DNA from: Alphaproteobacteria bacterium
Lineage (GTDB): Bacteria > Pseudomonadota > Alphaproteobacteria > TMED109
DNA length: 33,398 nucleotides
Assembly (NCBI GenBank): GCA_021296265.1
Contig: JAGWAT010000016.1
Coordinates: 1 to 33,398, forward strand
Direction of reading: 5' to 3'
The notes beneath the pieces were generated by a model, which worked only from the letters and a program-made list of their open reading frames with translations, did no database searches and had not been told where the DNA came from. Every line of letters starts with the position of its first letter. The first letter of the stretch is position 1. Both the position numbers and the translations under genes were made by a program. This document shows, piece after piece, positions 7,756-15,866 of the stretch.

Positions 7756-9687
7756 TCAGTTGATGCGGCGAAAGGCGACGCGGCCGCGAACGGGGTCGGC
7801 GTCCGCCAGTTCCACCGTGATGGCGTCGCCGGGCGCGAACGTTTCGCCGGTAGCCTTCCTGCTGATTTGGCGGGCCCTGGCGTCGAATCGAAAGTATCCG
7901 GGCCCCAGACCCGCCATCGTCAGGAGCCCCTCGATGCCGCTCTCGTCGAGCCGGACAAATGCTCCGAACCGTTCCACACTGACAATCCGGCCTGGCATGC
8001 TTGGTGCGGACACCCGCTGCAGGTAGCGGCTTGCGTAGCGTTGGCAAGCCTCCCGCTCGGCGGCCGTACTCCGACGCTCCTTGGTCGAAAGATCGCCCGC
8101 GAGGGCCCGCAGTTCGTCTGCTTCGAGGGTCGGGCGCGGCTCGAGGCCCAGCGTATGCAGGAGGGCTCGATGTACGTTGAGGTCGCTGTAGCGGCGGATT
8201 GGTGACGTAAAGTGTGCGTAGTGTTGCAGGCCAAGTCCGAAGTGCCCGATGTTGTCGGGGCTGTACTCGGCCTGCGATTGAGCTCGCAATACCGCTAAGT
8301 GTACTGACTCTTCGTCGTGCCGCCCGCGCGCGCGCTCCAGCAGTTCGTTTAGGCGCCGGCCGCTGATCGTACCGGACAACGCGCGCGAGCGACCCGTAAG
8401 GGCGCGTAGATCGTCTTGGAGTGTCCGGATTTTGGAAGCGCGGGGCGCGTCGTGGACCCGATACAAGAACGGGATCTTGCGCTGCATGAGGTGACGGGCG
8501 ACGGCCGTGTTGGCGAGCACCATGAACTCTTCGACGAGGCGGTGGGAATCCAGCTGACGAGCGGTCTCGAAGCGGCTGACATCGCCGGTGGCCGGGTCGA
8601 GCGTGACGGAGGGTTCAACGGATCGGATGTCCAGTGCGCCGCGTTTTCCGCGAGCAGTGCGCAGGAGGCGGAAGGCGCCATGCAAGGCCTCGATGTGCCG
8701 ATGTTCGATCCCGGGAAGTTTCGTGCCGCGTTGGGCTGCTCCCGCCAACGCGTCGTAGGTCAATCGAGCACGCGAGCGGACGAGTGCCCGGCGGAACGCG
8801 GAACGGGTGAGTTCCCCGCTCGCGTCGATGTCGAGTTCAGCCACGACGGCCCCGCGTAGCACGCCGGGCATGAGCGAGCACCAACCGTTCGAGAGGTGCT
8901 CGGGCAGCATGGGGAATACCTGTCCCGGTAGGTAGACGGAATTGCCGCGCATCCTTGCAGCGCGATCGAGTGCTCCGCCCGGACGCACGTAGTGGGCCAC
9001 ATCGGCAATGGCGACGTACGTTCGATAACCGCCTTCGACCTCGCTTGTTGCCGCGATGGCGTCGTCGAAGTCCTTGGCGTCCTCGCCATCGATGGTCACA
9101 AACGGGATGCCGGTCAGGTCATCCCGCCCGGCACTCTTCGGGGGCCCGCATGCCGAGGCCTCCTTCACGGCATCGGGGTCAAATTTCGTCGGGATGTCGA
9201 AGCGCGCGGCGACCATGGCAGGAATGCACCGGGGATCGTCTAGCGAACCGATGCGCTCGAGGATTCGCGCTTGATCGCGCGCGTTGCCCACACTGGAGCA
9301 ATAGACCACATCGCCGGAAGCGATGGAATCGACGGACTGGATGCGGTACGTCGTCGAAGGCTTGCCGCCACAATCTTCGACGCGCAGGCGGCCATCGTGA
9401 GCCGAAACGACAACCCCGACAAAGCGCTCTGGACGGTGCGGGAGCAGGGACAGGATGTGGCCGGTGCGTGGGGAGCTGGATGTCGGGTCGAGGCGGACGA
9501 GTACGCGGTCGCCGATACCGCCAGCACGGCTGAAACGCCGCCGTCTCGGGATGGTTCGGCTCAGGATGATCTCGGAAGGTTCGTCAGACGACCGGTCGCT
9601 TGGCTTCGCGACCAATTCCCCATCGACCGTCACCCCCACGACCTCTGCGACCAGAACGCGGGAGCCCGGATCATCAGTCCTGATCAT
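7756..9687 (-). CDS. rnr: ribonuclease R (RNase II/R family), short N-terminus
   Basis: A processive 3'-5' exoribonuclease of the RNB family, 643 residues. N-terminal cold-shock/OB-like region about 10-130, then the catalytic RNB domain with metal-binding aspartates D200, D203, D206, D208 and D209 in TIDGEDAKDFDDAI. Family segments YVAIADVAHYV, YLPGQVFPMLPEHLSN, LYRVHDAP and HFTSPIRRYSDLNVHR follow. The C-terminal S1 domain starts near MPGRIVSVERFGAFVRL. RNase R proteins are usually about 730-800 residues. This one lacks the N-terminal winged-helix domain and the lysine-rich tail, and the frame is closed by a TAG at 9724-9726, so the shortness is not just a start choice. It lies 181 bp downstream of topA on the same strand, a common alphaproteobacterial arrangement. 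Confidence 0.92.
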   Translation of the reverse strand: MIRTDDPGSRVLVAEVVGVTVDGELVAKPSDRSSDEPSEIILSRTIPRRRRFSRAGGIGDRVLVRLDPTSSSPRTGHILSLLPHRPERFVGVVVSAHDGRLRVEDCGGKPSTTYRIQSVDSIASGDVVYCSSVGNARDQARILERIGSLDDPRCIPAMVAARFDIPTKFDPDAVKEASACGPPKSAGRDDLTGIPFVTIDGEDAKDFDDAIAATSEVEGGYRTYVAIADVAHYVRPGGALDRAARMRGNSVYLPGQVFPMLPEHLSNGWCSLMPGVLRGAVVAELDIDASGELTRSAFRRALVRSRARLTYDALAGAAQRGTKLPGIEHRHIEALHGAFRLLRTARGKRGALDIRSVEPSVTLDPATGDVSRFETARQLDSHRLVEEFMVLANTAVARHLMQRKIPFLYRVHDAPRASKIRTLQDDLRALTGRSRALSGTISGRRLNELLERARGRHDEESVHLAVLRAQSQAEYSPDNIGHFGLGLQHYAHFTSPIRRYSDLNVHRALLHTLGLEPRPTLEADELRALAGDLSTKERRSTAAEREACQRYASRYLQRVSAPSMPGRIVSVERFGAFVRLDESGIEGLLTMAGLGPGYFRFDARARQISRKATGETFAPGDAITVELADADPVRGRVAFRRIN

Positions 9688-9868
9688 CGGTGCACTGCGA
9701 ATTCGGCGAACAATTGTCGGAGACTACCGTTTCGCGGCACGGTCATACGGGTTTGACGGGGCTGCCGACGCAAGTGGCTTCGTTTGGTCGAGACGATTGC
9801 CAATGCCCGTTTCGGGTGTTGTTCGGGCGCGCTCTTGGTCGCTCAGCGGGGGGTCGGCACGTGTACGT

Positions 9869-12436
9869 TCACGACTTCCGCGTCGTGCGTCGTCGTTGGC
9901 CAGGGGTTTTCTTGGCGGCATTGCGTTGCGCTCTGGCTGCAAGCAGCGCCACGGCTTGTTCCATGGTCACCTCGTCCATCGAGGTGTCCTTGGGCAGCGA
10001 CGCGTTGAGGCTCCCGTGCTTTACGTAGGGTCCGAAGCGGCCTTCCTGGACCGTAACGTCTTTGCCATCGTTCGGGTGCGCCCCCAGGGTGATGCGCGCC
10101 GATTGTCGCGAGCGCCCTTTGTCCTGCGCAAGCAGGTCCATCGCACGGTTCATGCCAATGGTCAGAACACTTTCGCCGGTCGGAATGGAGCGATAATCCT
10201 TCTGGTGCTTGACGTAGGGCCCATAGCGCCCAACGCCGGCCTGGACGGGCTTCCCGGATTCCGGATGCAGGCCGATGTCGCGGGGCAGGGCAAGCAGCTG
10301 CAGCGCAAGTTCAAGATCTAAAGTGCCCGGTGCCATGTCACCGGGCAGCGAGACGCGCTTGGGTTTCGCGCCCTGTCCGGCCTCGTCGCCGAGCTGCACG
10401 TAGGGCCCAAATCGGCCGGTTCGCAGGCTCACTGACTGGCCTTCAAGTTCCCCGAGCACGACGGGCTCCCCACCTTCGCTCTTTTCCTCTGAACCGAAGC
10501 TCCGGGTGTACTTGCATTCGGGATAGTTGGAGCACCCGAAAAACGCGCCGAATTTTCCGATCCGGAGTCCAATCTTGCCCTCGTTGCATGTGGGGCAGAG
10601 GCGCGGATCGCGGTCCCCGTCACCGGCGGGAAACACAGCAGGAGCAAGGATGGCGTCAAGACGGTCGATGACCGAACGCAGACGGATTGCCGCCACCTCG
10701 TCCACATTCTCCTTGAAGCTGCCCCAGAAGTCTCTGAGGACCGCCTTCCAGTTGACTTGCCCGCGAGAAACGTCGTCGAGGCGCTGTTCGAGGTTGGCGG
10801 TAAAGTCGTATTCGACGTAGCGCTCGAAGAAGCATTCGAGAAATGTCGTTACGATTCGCCCCCGCGATTCAGGCACGAACCGCTTCTTGTCCAGCCGCAC
10901 GTATTCGCGATCCTGAAGCACGGAGATGATCGAGACATAGGTGGAGGGTCGGCCTACACCGATTTCTTCCAGACGGCGGACGAGCGAGGCTTCTGTGTAG
11001 CGCGGCGGTGGCGTGGTGAAATGCTGCTTGGGCTCGGTCCCCCGGGATCCCAGTTCCTCTTCCCGCTCGAGGGCCGGCAGGCGTCGCCCATTCTCGGATT
11101 CTGTGTCACGCTCCTTTTCGGGCTGGTCACGACCTTCGCTGTAGAGCCGCTGAAATCCGTCGAACACGACGGTTGAGCCCGTGGCACGCAGGCCGATATC
11201 ACCTGTACCGTTGCGTATTTCGGCGGTGGTCTGGTTGACTTCCGCCTTCTCCATTTGACTCGCGACGGTGCGAGTCCAGATGAGCTGGTACAGCTTCGCC
11301 TGATCGGGTGCGAGTTGCCGGGCGAGTGCAGCCGGACCACGGGCGACGTCAGTCGGTCGGATGGCTTCGTGTGCTTCCTGCGCGTTGCGTGCCCGGCTAC
11401 GGAAGCGGTTGGGTACAGCCGGCTGATACCGCTCTCCGAATTCCTTGACGATGACCGCGCGCGTCGCCGCCACGGCAGTAGGCGCGAGGTTCACGGAGTC
11501 CGTTCGCATGTAGGTGATGAGACCCGCGCTGGCGCCGTCGACAGCGACCCCTTCGTAGAGTGACTGGGCTGTGCGCATGGTGCGGGCGGCGGAAAAACCG
11601 AGCTTGCGAGAGGCTTCTTGCTGAAGCGTGGAGGTTGTGAACGGTGCGGGCGGAGAACGTAGAACCCGTTTCTTCTTGACTTCGGCGACTTGGAAGGCAC
11701 TGGCGGCGACTCGTTCGGCGGCATGCCTTGCGGCGGCTTCGTCGGGAAGACCGAACTTGCCCAGCGGCTCCCCGTCCAGGCTCACCAACCGCGCCGTGAA
11801 CGGCGTCCCACCGCGATTGGTCAGTGCGGCATCGAGCGTCCAGTACTCGCGCGAATTGAACGCCTCGATCTCCATTTCGCGCTCACAGATCAGGCGGAGC
11901 GCGACCGACTGCACGCGCCCTGCCGAGCGGGCGCCGGGCAACTTTCGCCACAGAATCGGGGAGAGCGTGAAACCGACCAGGTGATCAAGCGCGCGGCGCG
12001 CTTGTTGGGCGTCCACCAGATCCATGTTGATCGCGCCCGGTTTTTCAAAGGCCTCGAGGATCGCTTCGCGCGTTACCTCATGGAACGTGACCCGATGCGT
12101 AGTGAAGTCAGAGGACTTGTTGCTGCCTCTCTCACGCAAGGCGGCCAGCACGTGCCAGGCAATGGCCTCACCCTCCCGGTCAGGGTCCGTCGCAAGGAAC
12201 AGAGTTCCTCCCGCACCAAGATCCGATGCAATGCTTCTGATGTGCTTGCGGCTGTCCCCCGGCGTCTCGTAATGCATGCTGAAGTCATCGTCAGGCTGAA
12301 CGGCTCCGTCCTTTGCAATGAGATCCCTGACGTGCCCGTAGCTGGCATGCACTTTGTAGTCCGAACCCAGATACCTACCGATGGTACGCGCCTTGGCGGG
12401 CGATTCCACGACTACGACGTTGGTGGCTTTGGGCAT
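9869..12436 (-). CDS. topA: DNA topoisomerase I (type IA)
   Basis: An 855-residue type IA topoisomerase that relaxes negative supercoils by a transient 5'-phosphotyrosine. Toprim domain at the N-terminus: VVVESPAKARTIGRYLG with the conserved Glu, and DPDREGEAIAWH (acidic DxD/E triad). The active-site tyrosine is Y309 in GLITYMRTDS, and EAHEAIRPTD is present. A four-cysteine zinc ribbon follows (CPTC...GCSNYPECKYTRSF, residues about 605-640). After it come three GRFGPYV-type C-terminal repeats and a basic tail (KKTPGQRRRTTRKS). ATG at 12436. The gene is the first intact housekeeping gene left of the RiPP island; dprA, often just upstream of topA in related genomes, is not here. Confidence 0.96.
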   Translation of the reverse strand: MPKATNVVVVESPAKARTIGRYLGSDYKVHASYGHVRDLIAKDGAVQPDDDFSMHYETPGDSRKHIRSIASDLGAGGTLFLATDPDREGEAIAWHVLAALRERGSNKSSDFTTHRVTFHEVTREAILEAFEKPGAINMDLVDAQQARRALDHLVGFTLSPILWRKLPGARSAGRVQSVALRLICEREMEIEAFNSREYWTLDAALTNRGGTPFTARLVSLDGEPLGKFGLPDEAAARHAAERVAASAFQVAEVKKKRVLRSPPAPFTTSTLQQEASRKLGFSAARTMRTAQSLYEGVAVDGASAGLITYMRTDSVNLAPTAVAATRAVIVKEFGERYQPAVPNRFRSRARNAQEAHEAIRPTDVARGPAALARQLAPDQAKLYQLIWTRTVASQMEKAEVNQTTAEIRNGTGDIGLRATGSTVVFDGFQRLYSEGRDQPEKERDTESENGRRLPALEREEELGSRGTEPKQHFTTPPPRYTEASLVRRLEEIGVGRPSTYVSIISVLQDREYVRLDKKRFVPESRGRIVTTFLECFFERYVEYDFTANLEQRLDDVSRGQVNWKAVLRDFWGSFKENVDEVAAIRLRSVIDRLDAILAPAVFPAGDGDRDPRLCPTCNEGKIGLRIGKFGAFFGCSNYPECKYTRSFGSEEKSEGGEPVVLGELEGQSVSLRTGRFGPYVQLGDEAGQGAKPKRVSLPGDMAPGTLDLELALQLLALPRDIGLHPESGKPVQAGVGRYGPYVKHQKDYRSIPTGESVLTIGMNRAMDLLAQDKGRSRQSARITLGAHPNDGKDVTVQEGRFGPYVKHGSLNASLPKDTSMDEVTMEQAVALLAARAQRNAAKKTPGQRRRTTRKS

Positions 12437-12947
12437 GGTCTGTTCGAGCTTAATCGGCCACGCACACGCACCCGGTTCGGCTCTCGACGAGCGGGCGGTT
12501 GACGTGGGGCCGAAAAATGGAGAGCGGCTTTATGAATGTCAAAGGGCTACTCAGTTGTACTAGGTGCTGGGTGTCCGTGGCCAACAGCTCTATCGCCGAT
12601 AGGGTCGATAGAGGGGAGACATGCTTCTCAACAGACCGTGAGGGCGCAACAAGAAACGGAATGAGTAGTTAGGGACTGGAGTCGAATCAAGTCCCCACTT
12701 GCTCCCTCCGGACGCTGGGCGGGAAACCCGCCTGATTCTGGCCTTGCGGGATTGATGGACCCTCGTCTCAGGGTCGCTTGAGCCCAATTGGAGGGATCAA
12801 GTGTGGGTCGGGCCACTCCCTCTCGTCGTTCGCGGGAAACCGGCCGATGGAAGCCGTAAGCCGTGCTCGCCGAACCGGTCATCGTCCCGGGGGCTCGAAA
12901 CCCATCGCACGTGCGCACAGCCCCATCCTTTTCATCTTACGGCGTAT
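12437..12947. other. topA upstream region / island boundary, no recognised gene
   Basis: A 511-bp stretch between the cyclodehydratase stop and topA. No frame encodes a recognisable protein. It includes TATCG-C-CGATA, a perfect inverted repeat at 12591-12601, followed by another CGATA at 12606-12610, which could be operator half-sites for topA, plus the folded block listed separately. No tRNA, SRP RNA, RNase P RNA or tmRNA signature was found on either strand. Confidence 0.5.
12671..12825. other. long imperfect inverted repeat, possible structured RNA or non-autonomous element
   Basis: Bases 12691-12709 pair with 12790-12808, a helix of about 19 bp including two mismatches and two G-U pairs. 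Just outside, GGAGT (12678-12682) can pair with ACTCC (12815-12819). The enclosed 80 bases hold two small hairpins: GGCGGG-AAA-CCCGCC (12717-12731) and GACCCT-...-AGGGTC (12758-12774). This nested, branched layout suggests a folded RNA of about 150 nt or a remnant of a hairpin-type mobile element. Strand cannot be decided. A competing local fold, GGGACT (12672-12677) with AGTCCC, also exists. Confidence 0.4.
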
Positions 12948-15278
12948 TCAGGCAATGACCGGGACAGGGTTGAGATGCGCTTCAGCAATGGGGCGTTCGC
13001 GCCATTTCATCTCGACGGGCACGTCGTACAGTCGCCCTGGTGCAAAACGCTCCCAGAAATGACGCATTCCCGGCACGATGACCCGCACGACTGGCATCCC
13101 GATGTCTGGCCGGGTTTGATCTAGCACTAGGAAATCCATTCCCTTGGTTTCGACCAAGGCACGGCATCGGTCAACATCATCCCGTATGTCCGCGGTATCG
13201 GGAACGGGGTAGTCGGATTGGCCGCGTGGCGCGGCGTCGGGGGCCGGCGATAGGTAGGGGTGGTCGGCAAGCCGTGCATTCTTCCACCACCACAGGCACA
13301 TCGGGTCGTCCACCCCATACCGCGACGCGCTGCTTCCGGGGCGGGGGACCCAGGTCAGGCACTGGTTCATTTCGCACACCGCGCGCAGGGCAGCGACTTG
13401 TGGGTCCGAATGCGCTCCGGCCCCGTAAATAATGTCCTCCACGTGTCCGTCGGTCCGGCGCGAAAGTGCGACGAACACAGGGATCCCGAGATCGCCTGTG
13501 ATGTCCAGCATCCACATATCGCGGTGAAATTTCAGGTACTGATCGGGAGCGGATGCCAGATAGTCGTCGCCGAAGCTTTCGAGATCCACGCGTGGGAAGC
13601 GCAGTCGGTTGTACCACCAGATGGCGAAGGCATCGCGCTCCACCAGCTCGAAGAAACCCTGCAAAACGGCTTCTTCGAACGTGTTGCCGGCGGCACAGCC
13701 GTTGGAATCCGCCCGGAGGTCAGATTGTCCCCGTTCGTCCGGAGTCATGCTGTACAGGATCGAGGTCGGCAGGAATTGTGGCCGGTCCCGCGTGAGTGAC
13801 CACACCGGTGACCAATCCATCGGGATATCGGGGTTGAACCGTTCGGGGACGAAATTGTAGGGATGGCCTTGCGCATTGATTGCTGCCGCGTGCTCGAGCT
13901 GCCGATCGCTGAACAGCTGGACTTCGTTCGGGTGCAGCGCCTCCAGCTTCCCACCGGCGGCAAACTCCGCATAGCTTTGTCGCCGCCGTATCTCATCACC
14001 GTGAAAGGCACCCGAATACCGCTCGATTGCCTCGCACAGTGCGCTTGCCTCTGACTGCCCGGGCGTGCTCCCCTTGCCCGCACTCTTACTGCGCAAGCTT
14101 CGTCGCAAAGAACTCAAGCTCATGGTCCGCAGCGCCTGATTGCTGCCTGCCCAATGGACATGCAGCCATGGGTCCGTCTCCTTCGTGGTGCGCTCCACCC
14201 ATGTCACGACGCCGCTGACTGGACTGATCAGATGGCGGTACTTGGCGAGGGTCTCTTCTGGCGAGACCAAACGCAGGCCGCCGCTGTTTCTTACGCCTTT
14301 CGGACTGGGTCGCAATCGCACAGGAACGATGGGCCGATCCGGCCGGTACAGGGATTCGTCGCCGCAGGCCGTGCACTGCGGGCGGCGCATGACGGAATGG
14401 TGCTGGCTCCCGAGGCGACCAGCGTTGAACACGATTGCCTGCTCGTGGATGGGTGCTACGTCACCGAACACCAGCCATTTGGCGATTTCAGCCGCAACCA
14501 GGCCGAACACAGTTTCGATCACCGTTGGTTCGCACGCGGCAGGCAAAAATGCGGCGCCAGCGCCGGCACGGTTGCGGAGGAATGTATGGACCTCTTGGTG
14601 GCCGCGCAGGCGGTAGGCGAGGCAAGACCAGCACGGCCCCCCTTCGGCCGGCCGAAAGACCGGCCCGAACGCAGGCTGCATGCCGTTTGGACGAACCAGC
14701 ATCCACGGCATTCCGGAGGCGATGTAGCGGCGATTGAGGTCGGCGTGCTGTTCGTCGAGATAGTCGGAGCACACAATCACGGACAGTGTCGGCCGGGCTG
14801 CACTGATGGTCACGCCCATTGTCTGGAGGCTATGGGCGAGGCCCCCTTCATCGCTTGCGATTGCGACCCGTGATGTCCGCAGTTGTCCTTCGGCCCAGCG
14901 CGGTGTAGCGCCAAGCGCGGACCAATAGGCCGCCCGGCCGCGTTCCATAGCATGCTCGCCGGACACCACGTATCCGCGGGCCGCCAGCGAAACCAGAGCC
15001 GCTCGCAAGTCTGCCTGCGAATATTTGCCCTTGAGCGCACCGGCGATGTCGTTGACAGAGCGGGAGCCGTCGAGAAGTGGCAGAAGATCGCCATGGATGG
15101 CTCCATGGAGCAGCGTGTTGAACGATTCGGACACCAGCAGTGTCTGATCGTCAGCAATTGGGCGGAATTCCAAATGCGGCGTCAACGCCGGCACTTCGAT
15201 CAAGCCGCGGTCGGAAACGGTGATCTTCTTCAACAATCCCTGCCGCGCACGGAATTCCAACGATGTCTGTTCGCCCAT
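12948..15278 (-). CDS. TOMM cyclodehydratase: fused E1-like leader-binding (C) and YcaO (D) protein
   Basis: A 776-residue fusion matching the TOMM precursor leader-binding domain plus YcaO cyclodehydratase, which uses ATP to turn Cys/Ser/Thr of a precursor peptide into azolines. Residues about 20-110 look like the winged-helix RiPP recognition element (LLPLLDGSRSVNDIAGAL). Residues 120-310 are the E1/ThiF-like part with a CxxC pair, C216/C219 and C302/C305 (zinc). YcaO spans about 350-776: ATP/Mg motifs SEASALCEAIERYSG (409-423) and GNTFEEAVLQGFFELVERDA (531-550). The usual C-terminal PxPxP is degenerate, ending NPVPVIA. ATG at 15278, no clear Shine-Dalgarno. It is separated from the export genes by 588 non-coding bases, so it may have its own promoter. 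Likely acts on the precursor at 27103-27378. Confidence 0.93.
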   Translation of the reverse strand: MGEQTSLEFRARQGLLKKITVSDRGLIEVPALTPHLEFRPIADDQTLLVSESFNTLLHGAIHGDLLPLLDGSRSVNDIAGALKGKYSQADLRAALVSLAARGYVVSGEHAMERGRAAYWSALGATPRWAEGQLRTSRVAIASDEGGLAHSLQTMGVTISAARPTLSVIVCSDYLDEQHADLNRRYIASGMPWMLVRPNGMQPAFGPVFRPAEGGPCWSCLAYRLRGHQEVHTFLRNRAGAGAAFLPAACEPTVIETVFGLVAAEIAKWLVFGDVAPIHEQAIVFNAGRLGSQHHSVMRRPQCTACGDESLYRPDRPIVPVRLRPSPKGVRNSGGLRLVSPEETLAKYRHLISPVSGVVTWVERTTKETDPWLHVHWAGSNQALRTMSLSSLRRSLRSKSAGKGSTPGQSEASALCEAIERYSGAFHGDEIRRRQSYAEFAAGGKLEALHPNEVQLFSDRQLEHAAAINAQGHPYNFVPERFNPDIPMDWSPVWSLTRDRPQFLPTSILYSMTPDERGQSDLRADSNGCAAGNTFEEAVLQGFFELVERDAFAIWWYNRLRFPRVDLESFGDDYLASAPDQYLKFHRDMWMLDITGDLGIPVFVALSRRTDGHVEDIIYGAGAHSDPQVAALRAVCEMNQCLTWVPRPGSSASRYGVDDPMCLWWWKNARLADHPYLSPAPDAAPRGQSDYPVPDTADIRDDVDRCRALVETKGMDFLVLDQTRPDIGMPVVRVIVPGMRHFWERFAPGRLYDVPVEMKWRERPIAEAHLNPVPVIA

Positions 15279-15866
15279 GGAGTTCGTGAAGCCTGCCGAT
15301 TCCGAGTACGGCGTCGTCTGCGGTCGCCTTGATCGCGGCCGAATGCCGTTCCGCTCGCCCCGTCGGCCGAATTCGGTACTCGCGGAAGGCTACCAGATTG
15401 GGGCCGGTTCAAGGCCGCAGGACCGTTGGCAGCCGAGCTTAGGAGCTTTGCCGAGGCCGGCAGTTCGCCGCGTCCCTGTGGTTGGTGCCGCGCCAACACG
15501 GCACAGGCTTGGGCTCACATCCCGTCAAGGAGATTGGGAACCGGTCGGCGGTATGCATCAGGGCCAGCGATCCATCCCATGAATGATCGCATCCGCAGGT
15601 CTGTTACAAGGCTGCAAGTTTTTTTTACGTCACATGCTCCAGGAATGGCTCTTCCAATCGTGGGGGCATCCATACAAGCTGGTCATGTCCCGACGCTTCG
15701 GGCGGCCGTACCGGCCCGGTGCCGACGGGCTGCCCGGGAAGCATTGTTCGATGTGGATGTCGCAGGAGGCGGGAGCTTTATGTAGCGCTCGGAGTACGTG
15801 GCAGGATGGCACCGCCGCCCGTACCGTGCGCCTTTCCATGGTGCATCGAGATATTCAGGCTGGGAG
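15279..15866. other. intergenic stretch between export genes and cyclodehydratase
   Basis: A 588-bp region without a convincing gene. It contains a T8 run at about 15619-15626 on the + strand, preceded only by a weak GCAG/CTGC stem. Short minus-strand frames (for example 15630-15839, 69 codons, and a 21-codon ATG frame near 15580) lack ribosome-binding sites and any leader-peptide resemblance. It probably holds the promoter and leader of the cyclodehydratase gene. Confidence 0.45.

Noticed and set aside
12437-12947. tRNA, RNase P RNA, SRP RNA, tmRNA or 6S RNA in the structured region upstream of topA.
   Set aside because: None of their conserved sequence signatures is present on either strand; the branched fold does not match the single long hairpin of 6S RNA.
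15630-15839. A 69-codon minus-strand frame between the export genes and the cyclodehydratase, considered as a second precursor.
   Set aside because: No ribosome-binding site, no NHLP or other leader features, scattered cysteines and heavy Arg/Pro/Ser composition.
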